Source: Thermocoleostomius sinensis A174
Lineage (GTDB): Bacteria; Cyanobacteriota; Cyanobacteriia; Elainellales; Elainellaceae
DNA: 64,000 nt
Direction of reading: 5' to 3'
NCBI RefSeq assembly: GCF_026802175.1
Contig: NZ_CP113797.1
Location: 3,449,026 to 3,513,025, forward strand
Translations under genes and position numbers: made by a program
Notes under the pieces: model-generated
What the model was told of the DNA's origin: nothing
Seen by the model: the letters and a program-made list of their open reading frames with translations, nothing else
The model's database searches: none
In this document: in pieces, positions 46,724 to 56,311 of the stretch
Position numbering within the stretch: the stretch's first letter is position 1
Layout: each line of letters begins with the position of its first letter

Positions 46724-47512
46724 ATGTTGTCTACTCAACTTCTAACTCACTACCGCCAGTTAAGTCAGCAACCCTTCACGGTTGTAGATGTGGAAACAAC
46801 GGGTCGATATCCCAGCCACGATCGCGTGATAGAGCTTTCGGTTCTTCGCGCGACGCTGGTTGATGGTATTTTGCAACAACAAACCGATTTGGTTAATCCA
46901 CAAATGCGCATTCCTAGCAATATCATTCAATTCACAGGGATTACGCAAAAAATGGTGGAGTATGTGCCAGCGGCGGCTGAAATCTTTCCCTCCTACTGGC
47001 CGCTGTTGAATGCTGGCGTGCTCACGGCCCACAACTTAGAGTTTGACTACCCCTTTCTGCAAGCAGAGTACGATCGCCTAGGGACTGTTTTTAACCGACC
47101 GGAATCGCAACAACTCTGTACAGTGCAGTTGTCGCGGCTAATGCTGCCCGATCTGCCCTCGCGCCGTTTACCAAAACTCGTCAAACATTTTCGATTCAAC
47201 GTCGATACCTCCCATCGAGCAGAAGCCGATGCCTTGGCCTGCTGGTTACTACTAGAGCGGTTGCTAACCGAAATCTTAAATGAATCCGATGAGGTACTAT
47301 TAGCTCGTTTCGCCAAGCAATGGATGCCGCTGAAATATGCTGCCAAGTTATTGGGTTGCTCACCTCAGGAAGGGCAAATTCGCTTAAATATGGCAGGTAT
47401 CTCTTCTCGGTTTGTGGGGCGTGGCAAAATGGGGACGTTCATGTATCGTCGTGGCGAGGTAGAGCAAGTATTTTACGAACAACTAGGTAATGCTCAATTA
47501 ACGTCTTTCTGA
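46724..47512 (+). CDS. DEDDh 3'-5' exonuclease (DnaQ-like)
   Basis: The protein is 262 residues from the ATG at 46724; an upstream TTG at 46694 would add ten. Exonuclease motifs are clear: Exo I VVDVETTGRYP (Asp, Glu), Exo II TAHNLEFDYPFL (Asp) and Exo III HRAEADALA (His, Asp), the DEDDh pattern of DNA polymerase III epsilon and RNase T. The C-terminal about 80 residues (FAKQWMPLKYAAKLLGCSPQ ... YRRGEVEQVFYEQL) look like a small helix-turn-helix-like module, not part of DnaQ. It lies 16 bp before a NUDIX gene. The role in repair or RNA turnover is unknown. Confidence 0.88.
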   Translation: MLSTQLLTHYRQLSQQPFTVVDVETTGRYPSHDRVIELSVLRATLVDGILQQQTDLVNPQMRIPSNIIQFTGITQKMVEYVPAAAEIFPSYWPLLNAGVLTAHNLEFDYPFLQAEYDRLGTVFNRPESQQLCTVQLSRLMLPDLPSRRLPKLVKHFRFNVDTSHRAEADALACWLLLERLLTEILNESDEVLLARFAKQWMPLKYAAKLLGCSPQEGQIRLNMAGISSRFVGRGKMGTFMYRRGEVEQVFYEQLGNAQLTSF

Positions 47513-47528
47513 AGAAGTTTGAACATTC

Positions 47529-48155
47529 ATGAGTGAACGGTGGTTGGAATGGGCCCAAAAGCTGCAAGCGATTGCCCAAAACGGTTTAACCTATAGCGAA
47601 AATCCTTTTGATATCGATCGCTATCAACAAATTCAAGCATTAGCGGCTGAGATTTTGTCTGCCCATACTGACGCAGACCCTGGTTATTTTTTAGATTTGT
47701 TTGCGCAAGAAACGGGATACGCTACGCCCAAAGTGGATGTACGTGCTGCCGTGTTTCAAGCAGACCAAATTCTGTTGGTGCAGGAACGGTTAGATGGAGG
47801 GCGTTGGACGTTACCGGGTGGTTGGGTAGATGTAGGTGAATCACCTAGCGTGGCTGTGGAGCGGGAAGTCTGGGAAGAAACGGGCTATGAAGTTAAAGCC
47901 TTAAAATTAGCGGCATTGTACGATCGCAGCCATCCCCGCCATGGTCATCCACCGTTTATTCATCACACCTATAAAGTATTTTTCCTCTGTGATCTATGGG
48001 GTGGCACCCCCACCGAAAGCTATGAAACTGGAAAATCAGCCTTTTTTAAGGAGTCCGAGATTCCAGAGCTTTCCTTGACGCGGGTTGTGCCTTCGCAAAT
48101 CGCACGCTTATTTGAACATCATCGTCATCCAGATTGGCCCACTGATTTTGATTAA
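47529..48155 (+). CDS. NUDIX hydrolase
   Basis: Enzymes of this family hydrolyse nucleoside diphosphates linked to another group. The 208-residue protein has an N-terminal helical NUDIX_N-type region (RWLEWAQKLQAIAQNGLTYS, residues 4-23 region) as in several ADP-ribose or CDP-choline hydrolases. The full Nudix box spans about 97-119, with GGWVDVGES and REVWEETGYE carrying the metal-binding glutamates. Substrate specificity cannot be read. The 16-bp gap to the preceding exonuclease suggests an operon. Confidence 0.92.
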   Translation: MSERWLEWAQKLQAIAQNGLTYSENPFDIDRYQQIQALAAEILSAHTDADPGYFLDLFAQETGYATPKVDVRAAVFQADQILLVQERLDGGRWTLPGGWVDVGESPSVAVEREVWEETGYEVKALKLAALYDRSHPRHGHPPFIHHTYKVFFLCDLWGGTPTESYETGKSAFFKESEIPELSLTRVVPSQIARLFEHHRHPDWPTDFD

Positions 48156-48267
48156 CCCTGTATCAGGTGACATAGAAGCAGATTCAACCAGTAGATAGAG
48201 TGTGTCACCGATACAACTCTGATAAGTTGAATAACAACTTACACTTGCATTCATGCCTTAAATCATT

Positions 48268-49155
48268 ATGTTGGGAATTAATCAACTTAAAACGGTTGCA
48301 CTCTTGGGCTTACTGAGTGGTGTAATTGTTTTGGCCGGCTATTATTTGGTCGGTAATGAACAGGGATTAATCCTTGGATTAATTTTTGCCGCCTTCACGT
48401 CGATCGGCTCCTGGTATTATTCCGATCGAGCCGCACTTGCTTCGTTTCAGGCGCAGCCCCTCACTCGTGAACAAGCTCCTGATCTCTATGATATGGTGGC
48501 AAAGTTAAGCGATCGGGCTGGAATTCCCATGCCGAAACTGTTTATTGCACCAAGTAAATCTCCGAATGCTTTTGCAACAGGGCGCGATCCCAATCATGCG
48601 ACGATCGCAGTGACAGAGGGAATTTTAGAACTGCTTTCGCCTGACGAATTGGAAGGCGTGATTGCCCATGAATTAACCCATGTCAAAAATCGCGATACTT
48701 TGATTCAGGCTGTAGCTGGAACTTTGGCGGGTGCGATTACTTTTCTGGGTCGGATTCTCACCTTTGGGGCGCTATATGGGCCAGTTGGGCCAGGCAACCG
48801 TCGGGGTAATAATCCGCTGGGGCTATTGTTTCTAATTATCTTAGCTCCGATTTCTGCAACCTTAATTCAGCTTGCCATTTCTCGGACACGAGAATATGCT
48901 GCTGACCAGGGTTCCGCTGAAATTACGGGTAATCCATTGGCTCTGGTTAGGGCGCTAGAGAAGCTGCAATCCATGGGGCAGAAAGTTCCAATCCACGGTA
49001 ATCCTGCATTTTCGCCTCTATTAATCATCAATCCTCTTTCAGCCGACGGACTGCGATCGCTGTTCTTGACGCACCCGCCCACGGAGGATCGGATTCGCCG
49101 TTTGCAAGAACTAGCTCAGCAATTGCAGCAGCAGCCTCAAACGGCAGCAGCTTAA
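48268..49155 (+). CDS. htpX: Membrane zinc metalloprotease HtpX
   Basis: HtpX is an M48 protease that degrades damaged membrane proteins. The 295-residue protein has two N-terminal helices (VALLGLLSGVIVLAGYYLV, LGLIFAAFTSIGSWYY). The zinc motif is HELTH in VIAHELTHVKNRDT, with the third-ligand Glu in REYAADQGSAEITG. Two more helices flank the active site (GTLAGAITFLGRILTF, GLLFLIILAPISATLI), and the terminal FLTHPPTEDRI is typical of HtpX. It ends in a Gln-rich tail. Length and order match the family. Confidence 0.95.
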   Translation: MLGINQLKTVALLGLLSGVIVLAGYYLVGNEQGLILGLIFAAFTSIGSWYYSDRAALASFQAQPLTREQAPDLYDMVAKLSDRAGIPMPKLFIAPSKSPNAFATGRDPNHATIAVTEGILELLSPDELEGVIAHELTHVKNRDTLIQAVAGTLAGAITFLGRILTFGALYGPVGPGNRRGNNPLGLLFLIILAPISATLIQLAISRTREYAADQGSAEITGNPLALVRALEKLQSMGQKVPIHGNPAFSPLLIINPLSADGLRSLFLTHPPTEDRIRRLQELAQQLQQQPQTAAA

Positions 49156-49276
49156 GTGTACTTGAGGTTAGTATGATTGAGGCTATTTATCAATTAAGCC
49201 TTGATGGGGCGGGATCATCTCGCCCTTCGCTGTTAGGATCAGATGACTGCCTTTTACCTATCTCTACGCTGAGGCA

Positions 49277-50110
49277 ATGCCAGAAGGACCTGAAATTAAA
49301 CGAGCCGCAGACGACATTACTGACGCGATCGGTCACGAAATTGTCACTGATATCTTCTTTGCGTTTGATCACCTTAAAGTCTATGAATCTGTTTTACAAG
49401 GTCAAACGATCGTTTCTGTAAAATCTAAAGGAAAGGCACTTTTAATTCGCTTCGATAATCAACTCAGCATCTATAGTCATAATCAACTGTATGGTAAATG
49501 GATCATCCGCAAAGCCCACTCCTATCCGAAAACCAATCGCCAGTTGCGGCTAGCCATTCACAATACTAAAAAATCGGCCCTACTCTATAGCGCCTCAGAG
49601 ATTGCTGTGCTCACTGAGGCTGAAGTGGCTACCTATCCGTTTCTAAGCCAACTTGGATTAGACGTGCTAGATGATGCAACCACGGTAGACCAAGTGATTC
49701 AACGTTTTACCCTTAAACCGTTTTCGCGACGCCGCTTAAGTGGGCTTTTGCTCGATCAACGATTTCTCTGCGGACTAGGAAACTATTTGCGCAGCGAAGT
49801 GTTGTTCGTTGCTAAAGTGCCACCCATCCACCGCCCACTCGATTGTTCCTCTGAACAGATTGCTCAACTTGCTGCCGCCGCGATCGCCCTACCCCATCAG
49901 TCCTATAATCATCGTGGTATCACCACGGATTTGCAGCTAGCTCAATACTTGAAGGAACAGGGACACCCCCGCAAAGCCTATCGTCACTGGGTATTTAATC
50001 GTTGGGGCAAACCGTGCTACGTCTGTGGAACAGCGATCGTTAAGGAAGTCCTAAGTGGACGACGATTGTATTATTGTCCTTACTGTCAACGATCGGATGA
50101 TGAGGGGTAA
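49277..50110 (+). CDS. nei: Endonuclease VIII (Nei), base-excision repair glycosylase
   Basis: Nei removes oxidised pyrimidines and cuts the abasic site. The 277-residue protein starts MPEGPEIKRAADDI, with catalytic Pro2 and Glu3. It has the conserved SHNQLYGKW, LLLDQRFLCGLGNYLRSE (helix-two-turn-helix) and a C-terminal zinc finger CYVCG ... YYCPYCQ. Wording such as RAADDI, SHNQLYG and LLYSASEIAVLTE is that of E. coli Nei, not MutM/Fpg. It is preceded by htpX 121 bp upstream. Confidence 0.93.
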   Translation: MPEGPEIKRAADDITDAIGHEIVTDIFFAFDHLKVYESVLQGQTIVSVKSKGKALLIRFDNQLSIYSHNQLYGKWIIRKAHSYPKTNRQLRLAIHNTKKSALLYSASEIAVLTEAEVATYPFLSQLGLDVLDDATTVDQVIQRFTLKPFSRRRLSGLLLDQRFLCGLGNYLRSEVLFVAKVPPIHRPLDCSSEQIAQLAAAAIALPHQSYNHRGITTDLQLAQYLKEQGHPRKAYRHWVFNRWGKPCYVCGTAIVKEVLSGRRLYYCPYCQRSDDEG

Positions 50111-50139
50111 TTATTAGTAGATCGTTTTAGTAGATCGTT

Positions 50140-51249
50140 TTAGTAAATCGTTAACCGGTAGCGCCCCCGTCCAGTAGCGTTGCGTGAGTTCACAATCACA
50201 TAATATTGACCATCCTCAGGGAGTTCTATCGAAATGCGAGCGTTTAAATTACCGCCGCTGTTGTCGTCTTCGGCAATTACCTCTCCCTCTGCATTGACCA
50301 AGAAGATATAGGGGTCAAAGTCAGGGCTAGTGAGATTAATATGAACTGTTTGTCCACGATTACCAGAAAACTGAGCCGTACTGAAGGGGCTATTATCGAT
50401 GTCAAGGGTCGCATTTTCGTCCGAAAGGACACCTGCGGTATCAACAAAGTAGCGCGTTCGATCGCGGCTGACTTGAAGTCCATAGCGTCCTTCCATGCCA
50501 GGGTCTGTATAAACCACAATGCCATACTCGCCCGTTTCTGGTAGCCGCAGGAAAAGCTGATTGTCTACTGGAATGAGGGGATTCTCAGTAGGAATGCGAG
50601 CCTCCCCAGGGGTGATTGTCCCACCAAGATACTGTTGGTCTTCAGGCGCAGACAGATTGAGCACTCGCATATAGGGGTTGAGGCTTAAGCCATTGGGACG
50701 CGGATCATTACTGTTCGTCAAGGTGATGACGATCGATTCGTTAGCACGACCGGTGAACTGATATACTTCGACGCGGCGATTTTGTTCATCCAGATAATCG
50801 GCTCGTCCCAACACTCCCGGCACCACGTCTCCAATGCTGATTTTGGTAAGAACTGGCTGACTGGGCGGGCCAGCAACAGGTCGCGGAGGAGGCTCTGGTG
50901 CAGGGGCAGCTTGAACAGGGGGCTGAACTGGTGCAACAGGCCCCGGATCAACGGGCGCTGGCTCAACAAACGCTGGCTCAATGGGGGCTGGTTCTGGAGG
51001 GAAATCAAACGTTTCAGCCGGTTGAATCGCTGGCGGTTCTGGGGGAATAATTTCTGGTTGGGGCGCGACTTCGGCGGGTGCTCGATCGATTTCATTGAAT
51101 TCGCCGCCAAAGTCTTGAGCGATAACCCTGGGACTTGAAAGCCCTTGAATTAAAAGAACACTGACTGTCAGCCAAGATTGAAGTGTTGCATTCTTTAAGA
51201 GAAAGCCGTGAAGTTTGCAATTTTTATTTGGTTTTGGCATCGGCAACAT
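50140..51249 (-). CDS. Exported protein with PPC (pre-peptidase C-terminal) domains
   Basis: The 369-residue protein has a long signal peptide (hydrophobic SWLTVSVLLIQGL, cleavage near VIAQ). A Pro/Ala/Glu-rich low-complexity linker (about 55-130) follows, then two PPC-type beta domains (about 140-265 and 270-369). The second shows the usual DFDPYIFLVNAEGEVIAEDD and YYVIVNSRNATGRGRYRLTIY. PPC domains often follow proteases; here there is no enzyme part, so it may be an adhesion or scaffold protein in the periplasm or outside. It lies just downstream of the Ser/Thr kinase on the same strand. Confidence 0.82.
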   Translation of the reverse strand: MLPMPKPNKNCKLHGFLLKNATLQSWLTVSVLLIQGLSSPRVIAQDFGGEFNEIDRAPAEVAPQPEIIPPEPPAIQPAETFDFPPEPAPIEPAFVEPAPVDPGPVAPVQPPVQAAPAPEPPPRPVAGPPSQPVLTKISIGDVVPGVLGRADYLDEQNRRVEVYQFTGRANESIVITLTNSNDPRPNGLSLNPYMRVLNLSAPEDQQYLGGTITPGEARIPTENPLIPVDNQLFLRLPETGEYGIVVYTDPGMEGRYGLQVSRDRTRYFVDTAGVLSDENATLDIDNSPFSTAQFSGNRGQTVHINLTSPDFDPYIFLVNAEGEVIAEDDNSGGNLNARISIELPEDGQYYVIVNSRNATGRGRYRLTIY

Positions 51250-51306
51250 CGAATTCTCCGCTATGGGTTTTTAGATCTGTTTCTGACTCTACAACACTCG
51301 ATTGCA

Positions 51307-53160
51307 TCATCGGTTGGCGACTTGAATCTGGGCCTTTAGCCGGTCTTGCAATTCAGCTAACGACCGTCCTGCTCCTTTCTCGGTGAGATAGGTTTGCCAG
51401 TAATCCGAGCGCAGGATTCCTTGTTGATCCCCTTGCCGAGGATAAATGACCAATTGAGTGAAATCTGTGTAGACAGGAGCTACCTCTTCCCCATTTCCTC
51501 TCAATAATTCCATCAATAGAGCGGTAGTTCGCCGAATTGATTCTGGTTCCGCCCGACGAGGGTTAGAAGCACTGTCATAGCTGACGGTTACTTGTTCAGA
51601 TGTCACCTCTTCTACAGCCAACTTAAATGAAGGCAAGGTTTCTGAAAGCCTAGGATACCGTTGAGGAACCTCATTCTGTAAATAATTTTGCAGCACGTTT
51701 TTCTGCCAGCCGTGAATAAATTTCTCGGCATCTGGGTAAATCACAGAAGTCTCAGGAATTTCTCGGGCTTTGTCGATTGCCTGCTGCCAGTTTGGGTTGG
51801 CTTGAGAAGCAATATTGACAGCGGCTTGCAGCGTTGCTCGGTCTTGCGCCGACGCACACGTATTTGCAATCGATGTCACCTGAGCACGCAAATCTTCCGA
51901 AAAACCGCTTTGGACAGTACTTTGTAGCGATCGGGCTGCACTGAGACAGGACTGATAATCTCCCTGGGACTGAAACATCTCTAGTTCTTCCAGCTTCGCC
52001 TGCACTTGTTGCTGAGGCCGTATTTGTTGCAAGTAGTAATACAACCCCCCTGTGGAAATAGCAACCAGCGTCGCTGTCATTCCTGCTGCAACCAACGCTC
52101 GGGCAGATCGCTCTGAAGGACGGTCTGAAGCGGGGCGGACTTGGGTAGGTGGGACTGAAGGAGAGACCAGAGAAGTAGGCGGGGTTGATGGCAATGATGG
52201 AGATGGAGCTACGGGAGGCACGGACAAATGGGGATGGGTAGGCGGAATAGAAGCCACAGGAGGAACTGGAGTCACAGTTGCACCCGTTGGGGATACGACA
52301 ACAACTGGAGCCATTACGGTCGCGGGAGCCATTGTTGCTTGTAGGGCTGCCAACATATCTTGGGCAGTCACAAACCGATCGCGGGGATGATATCGAATCG
52401 ATCGGTCTAGAATTTCGGTTAACTGGTCGCTAACAGTAGGAGCATAGGTCCGCCACGCTGCAAACTCACCCGTGTGGTGATTAGTGGGCAACTCTTGCGG
52501 CTGTTTTCCGGTTAATAAGTAAATGCAAGTCAGCCCTAAGCTGTAGAGATCACTCGAGAACAGAGGGCGACCAACGCCTTGCTCGGGCGGCATGTAGCCG
52601 GGAGTGCCAATCACGATCGAGCTAACGGTTTGACCTTGGGAATTTACCATGGTTCCCACCGACTCTTTCACGGCACCAAAATCGATGAGAACAGGCAAGC
52701 CGTCGCTGTGGCGCAAAATCACATTATCCGGCTTGATATCTCGATGAATGATGCCGCGATTGTGAATATGCCCCAGTACGGGTAACGTTTTCTCTAACAG
52801 TTGTTTAACGGCAAACTCACTCACTACCCCTTCACGACGCACCTTGGAAGCAAGGGTTTGTCCTTCAATCCACTCTTGAACCAGATAAAATCGACCGGAC
52901 TCCTCAAAATAAGCATACAATTCTGGAATTTGGCTGCTTGCTCGTCCTAGTTCTTCTAAAATTGCTGCTTCGCGTTGAAATCTTGCCTGAACAATCTCAT
53001 AAACCTGCGAATTATTGCTCAGTAGTTTGAGTTGTTTGATGACACAAAGGCGCTTCGATGGCAAGAAGCTATCCTCAGCCAGAAAGGTGTCACCAAAACC
53101 ACCGCTGGCTAAGACCCGAACAACTCGATATCGATGGTTCAGAATCGTAGGGGGCGTCAT
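51307..53160 (-). CDS. Membrane-anchored Ser/Thr protein kinase
   Basis: This 617-residue Hanks-type kinase starts MTPPTILNHRYRVVRVLASGG. The kinase domain (about 10-275) has a Gly-rich loop ASGGFGDTFLAED, ATP-binding Lys in CVIKQLKLL, the catalytic loop HRDIKPDN, DFG in LIDFGAV and GTPGYMPPEQ, all intact. A Pro/Val-rich linker (about 280-350) leads to one membrane helix (ALVAAGMTATLVAISTGGLY). An extracytoplasmic region of about 240 residues with helical repeats follows, ending in a small domain (VTSEQVTVSYDSASN). The targets are unknown; the PPC protein downstream on the same strand may be co-transcribed. Confidence 0.92.
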   Translation of the reverse strand: MTPPTILNHRYRVVRVLASGGFGDTFLAEDSFLPSKRLCVIKQLKLLSNNSQVYEIVQARFQREAAILEELGRASSQIPELYAYFEESGRFYLVQEWIEGQTLASKVRREGVVSEFAVKQLLEKTLPVLGHIHNRGIIHRDIKPDNVILRHSDGLPVLIDFGAVKESVGTMVNSQGQTVSSIVIGTPGYMPPEQGVGRPLFSSDLYSLGLTCIYLLTGKQPQELPTNHHTGEFAAWRTYAPTVSDQLTEILDRSIRYHPRDRFVTAQDMLAALQATMAPATVMAPVVVVSPTGATVTPVPPVASIPPTHPHLSVPPVAPSPSLPSTPPTSLVSPSVPPTQVRPASDRPSERSARALVAAGMTATLVAISTGGLYYYLQQIRPQQQVQAKLEELEMFQSQGDYQSCLSAARSLQSTVQSGFSEDLRAQVTSIANTCASAQDRATLQAAVNIASQANPNWQQAIDKAREIPETSVIYPDAEKFIHGWQKNVLQNYLQNEVPQRYPRLSETLPSFKLAVEEVTSEQVTVSYDSASNPRRAEPESIRRTTALLMELLRGNGEEVAPVYTDFTQLVIYPRQGDQQGILRSDYWQTYLTEKGAGRSLAELQDRLKAQIQVANR

Positions 53161-53386
53161 GTTAGAAATTCAGAGCATAACAACTAGAACAAGAGAGTGA
53201 AAGAGCGTGTCTTGGAGAGACATGCAGGTTCCATCCAAATATTGCCAGCCACCTCCTTGCTTAATCAAGACAGTTTTCAGACAAGTTGACAAACTATTTT
53301 CTGCCACATTTGGAAAAGTCCTCACAGGCGATCGGGCTACTTTCGTATACAGGCAAAAGAGGTCTAGCTCCAGAATTGACAGAAAA

Positions 53387-53569
53387 TTACCGCTGTTTAT
53401 CAGCCTTCCAAGTCCCGCCGTAGACATAGTACGGGTTATTTTGATACACCGTTGGCCAACAGTGTTTGCAAACAAACACCCATTTTGCCGATGCATCCTG
53501 ACGGACTCGGTAAAGTGTCGAAGCGGGTTGAGCACAGCCATGACAGAGCTTCACACGGTTCGATCGCAC
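53387..53569 (-). CDS. Small zinc-ribbon protein
   Basis: This 60-residue protein has two CxxC pairs, CHGC near residue 9 and CKHC near 34, separated by a short beta-type segment (TLYRVRQDASAKWVFVC). It then closes with NNPYYVYGGTWKADKQR. The pattern of a zinc ribbon followed by NPxYVYGGTWKA is one I recall from conserved short cyanobacterial proteins of unknown role. Longer overlapping frames on both strands look like shadows of it. It lies 31 bp after the PIN/TRAM gene on the same strand, so they may form an operon. Confidence 0.72.
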   Translation of the reverse strand: MRSNRVKLCHGCAQPASTLYRVRQDASAKWVFVCKHCWPTVYQNNPYYVYGGTWKADKQR

Positions 53570-53600
53570 AGCTAGCAGTTCTCCCCTTATCTCTCTGCTG

Positions 53601-54680
53601 CTATGCCATCACCGATGCTTCTGGACGAGCAAAAATCATGCGTCCAGCCGAGGTTTGTAACGCTCCAGTAACAATAACAGAGACTTCGTCGCCAATGTAG
53701 CTGCCGCCTTCCTCGACCACTACCATCGTTCCGTCTTCGAGATACCCCACCCCTTGAGCTGGTTCCTTACCTTGCTTAAGAATCTTGAGATCGATGAGGT
53801 CACCTGGCAAATATGCAGGTCGCATAGACTGGGCTAAATCGTTGATGTTGAGAACATTCACGCGCTGCAAACTCGCCACTTTGTTCAAGTTATAGTCGTT
53901 GGTTAACAAGGTCGCATTAATTTCTTGAGCAAGGCGAATTAGCTTGGCATCAACAGTCGCGACATCGTCGTAGTCTGCCGGATGAATAATAATCCGCTCT
54001 GGGAATGTGCTTTGCATCCGGTTTAAGATATCTAGACCGCGCCGTCCCTTGGCCCGCTTTTGGTCGTTTGAGGCATCGGCCACAGTTTGCAGTTCTTGTA
54101 GGACAAATTGCGGAATCAGAATTTGCCCTTCCAAAAATCCTGTACTCAGCAAGTCCTCAATGCGACCGTCAATAATGCAACTGGTGTCGAGAATTTTTGT
54201 GGTGGCTGGTTTTAAGGTTCCCTCGGCCACCAGCATACTCTCAACGCTATTGGGGTTGATTAAGCGCAGCAGGGTGCGTCCGTGGATGTCTGCCAGGTTA
54301 ATTCCGGAAAAGGCAAACATGACGCTGCCTAAAATGGCAGCTAGCGGCTTGATAAAGGCAAATTCGCGTGGAATGGGAAGCAGAAAAATGGGGGCAAGCA
54401 TCAGATTTGCCACCAGCAAACCCAATACCAAACCAACCGATCGGCTCAATAGAATATCGACTGGCATTTCTCGAACTTGGCGCTCTACTCGACGATAGGC
54501 TGTTTGAGCGACCAACCCCACAGCCAACCCAATTAATGCACCAAATCCCGCTGTCACGAAGCTTAGCCCTTCCAGGCTTGTCACCTGATTTAAAACATCA
54601 CTGGGTAACAGTTCAACGCCATAAAAGCCGATTCCTGCCCCTGTTATGATGAATGACAAAATAATGATGGCATCAAGCAT
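53601..54680 (-). CDS. PIN/TRAM domain membrane protein (YacL-like)
   Basis: The 359-residue protein has four N-terminal membrane helices (IIILSFIITGAGIGFYG; FVTAGFGALIGLAVGLVAQ; GLVLGLLVANLMLAPIF; AILGSVMFAFSGINLAD). A PIN nuclease domain (about 160-280) follows, with acidic residues in KILDTSCIIDGRIEDLL and LLTNDYNLNKVA. A TRAM domain comes last (about 290-350; GDLIDLKILKQGKEP, VVVEEGG). This is the architecture of B. subtilis YacL. The acidic residues needed for metal-dependent RNA cleavage are present; the RNA target is unknown. Confidence 0.92.
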   Translation of the reverse strand: MLDAIIILSFIITGAGIGFYGVELLPSDVLNQVTSLEGLSFVTAGFGALIGLAVGLVAQTAYRRVERQVREMPVDILLSRSVGLVLGLLVANLMLAPIFLLPIPREFAFIKPLAAILGSVMFAFSGINLADIHGRTLLRLINPNSVESMLVAEGTLKPATTKILDTSCIIDGRIEDLLSTGFLEGQILIPQFVLQELQTVADASNDQKRAKGRRGLDILNRMQSTFPERIIIHPADYDDVATVDAKLIRLAQEINATLLTNDYNLNKVASLQRVNVLNINDLAQSMRPAYLPGDLIDLKILKQGKEPAQGVGYLEDGTMVVVEEGGSYIGDEVSVIVTGALQTSAGRMIFARPEASVMA

Positions 54681-54958
54681 GATTCCAATCCAGATTGGAT
54701 AAGGGTGCAGTTCTGGTCAAAAGCAAGACCGAATGTTAAGTTGAATCGATACGATTGAATAGTTCCTAGCAAACTAGTGATTCCTGGTGGACCTGGCGGA
54801 GGCTGGAAACCGATCGGAAAGACCTTAACAGTTGGGCTTGCTCAGCCTCATTATATCGCCCTACTACAAGAAGGATTTTGTAGTGGTTTTTCTACACAAT
54901 TCCTTAAGCAAGAATTTCTTAACGAGCAGTGGATCGGACTGGTGATGAGTGATGGATC

Positions 54959-56311
54959 ATGGATAAAGAGAGGGTTAATGGGGTGGGGCAAATGCTCGAT
55001 CAGTCAATGTCACACCCAATGCAACTGCTGAGTTTTGACCGTTTAGAGCCATGGCAAGTCCCAACGGCTGCTTATGTCCATATTCCCTTTTGTCGGCGGC
55101 GTTGCTATTATTGTGACTTTCCGATTTCGGTGGTAGGCGATCGCCCGCCCCTGTCTCGTCGGCAAGCTCAAGCGGAGCAAGAATTTGGTACGATTGCTGA
55201 ATATGTCGAGATGCTGTGCCGAGAGATTGCAATGGTACAAGCAGATGAACCCCTGGAAACGGTGTTCTTTGGCGGCGGCACGCCTTCGCTGTTGACGGTT
55301 GAGCAACTCGAAAAAATTTTGTCCACCCTTGATCAACATATTGGAATTACACGACAGGCAGAAATTTCGATTGAAATCGATCCTGGCACATTTGATCGAT
55401 CGCGACTGCAAGGTTATAAAGCAGCGGGGGTCAATCGCGTTAGCTTGGGTGTGCAAGCGTTTCAATCAGAACTGTTAGCCGCTTGTGGCCGTACCCACAC
55501 GCTCGATGATATTGAAACGGCGGTGGAGTGGATTCATCAAGTGGGGATAACAAACTTCAGCATCGATCTGATTTCTGGATTACCGCACTTGACCTTAGAG
55601 AACTGGCAGGATTCGCTGCAACGTGCCATTGCATTCGCCCCCACCCATGTTTCAGTTTATGACTTAACGGTGGAACCGGGAACTGCCTTCGATCGCTGGT
55701 ATAAAGCAGGTACGGCTCCGTTACCTACGGATGAACTGACCGCGCAAATGTATCGCATTGCCCAAGCGACCCTTACTTGTGTAGGCTATGAGCATTACGA
55801 AATCTCGAACTATGCCAAACCAGGTTATCAGTGCCGTCACAATCGTGTCTATTGGGAGAATCGATCCTACTACGGCTTTGGCATGGCAGCGGCAAGTTAT
55901 GTTAACGGGCAACGCTTCACCCGTCCGCGTAAACGACGAGAGTATTACGAGTGGGTTCAAGCCTTACAACAGCGCCAAGGGGCGATCGATTGTCCAGTAG
56001 TTTCTCTTGACGAACAACTGCTGGATACATTGATGCTGGGCTTGCGCCTTGCGGATGGATTGGCAATTGATCCGCTAGTGGTACGGTTTGGCAAAGACAC
56101 CATTCAGCAAGTTCTAGATTGTTTGCAACTGTATCTTCAGCAAGGCTGGGTGGAGTTGCTAGACCAAACTGGACAGCCGATCGAGTTCACAAGGCAGAGC
56201 GAAAACCCATCTGGGGAACTACCTGAAATCGATCGAATTCGTCTCAGCGATCCAGAAGGGTTTCTTTTCTCGAACGTGGTGCTAACAGCGCTATTTGAGC
56301 AGAGAACCTAG
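54959..56311 (+). CDS. hemW: HemW-like radical SAM heme chaperone
   Basis: HemW is related to coproporphyrinogen III dehydrogenase HemN but acts as a heme chaperone. The radical-SAM Cys motif is HIPFCRRRCYYCDF (CxxxCxxC). GGGTPSLL, SIEIDPGTFDRSRL, NRVSLGVQAFQ and NFSIDLISGLPHLTLENW follow, and the C-terminal HemN_C region is present. Wording such as YYCDF and the lack of the HemN N-terminal extension support HemW. The 450-residue frame starts at 54959; later in-frame ATGs at 54992, 55007 and 55019 are equally plausible, since the fold begins about residue 35. Confidence 0.87.
   Translation: MDKERVNGVGQMLDQSMSHPMQLLSFDRLEPWQVPTAAYVHIPFCRRRCYYCDFPISVVGDRPPLSRRQAQAEQEFGTIAEYVEMLCREIAMVQADEPLETVFFGGGTPSLLTVEQLEKILSTLDQHIGITRQAEISIEIDPGTFDRSRLQGYKAAGVNRVSLGVQAFQSELLAACGRTHTLDDIETAVEWIHQVGITNFSIDLISGLPHLTLENWQDSLQRAIAFAPTHVSVYDLTVEPGTAFDRWYKAGTAPLPTDELTAQMYRIAQATLTCVGYEHYEISNYAKPGYQCRHNRVYWENRSYYGFGMAAASYVNGQRFTRPRKRREYYEWVQALQQRQGAIDCPVVSLDEQLLDTLMLGLRLADGLAIDPLVVRFGKDTIQQVLDCLQLYLQQGWVELLDQTGQPIEFTRQSENPSGELPEIDRIRLSDPEGFLFSNVVLTALFEQRT

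Noticed and set aside
54777-55031. 84-codon frame before hemW
   Set aside because: It starts with a repeat-like Gly/Pro stretch, overlaps the hemW start in another frame and shows no motif.
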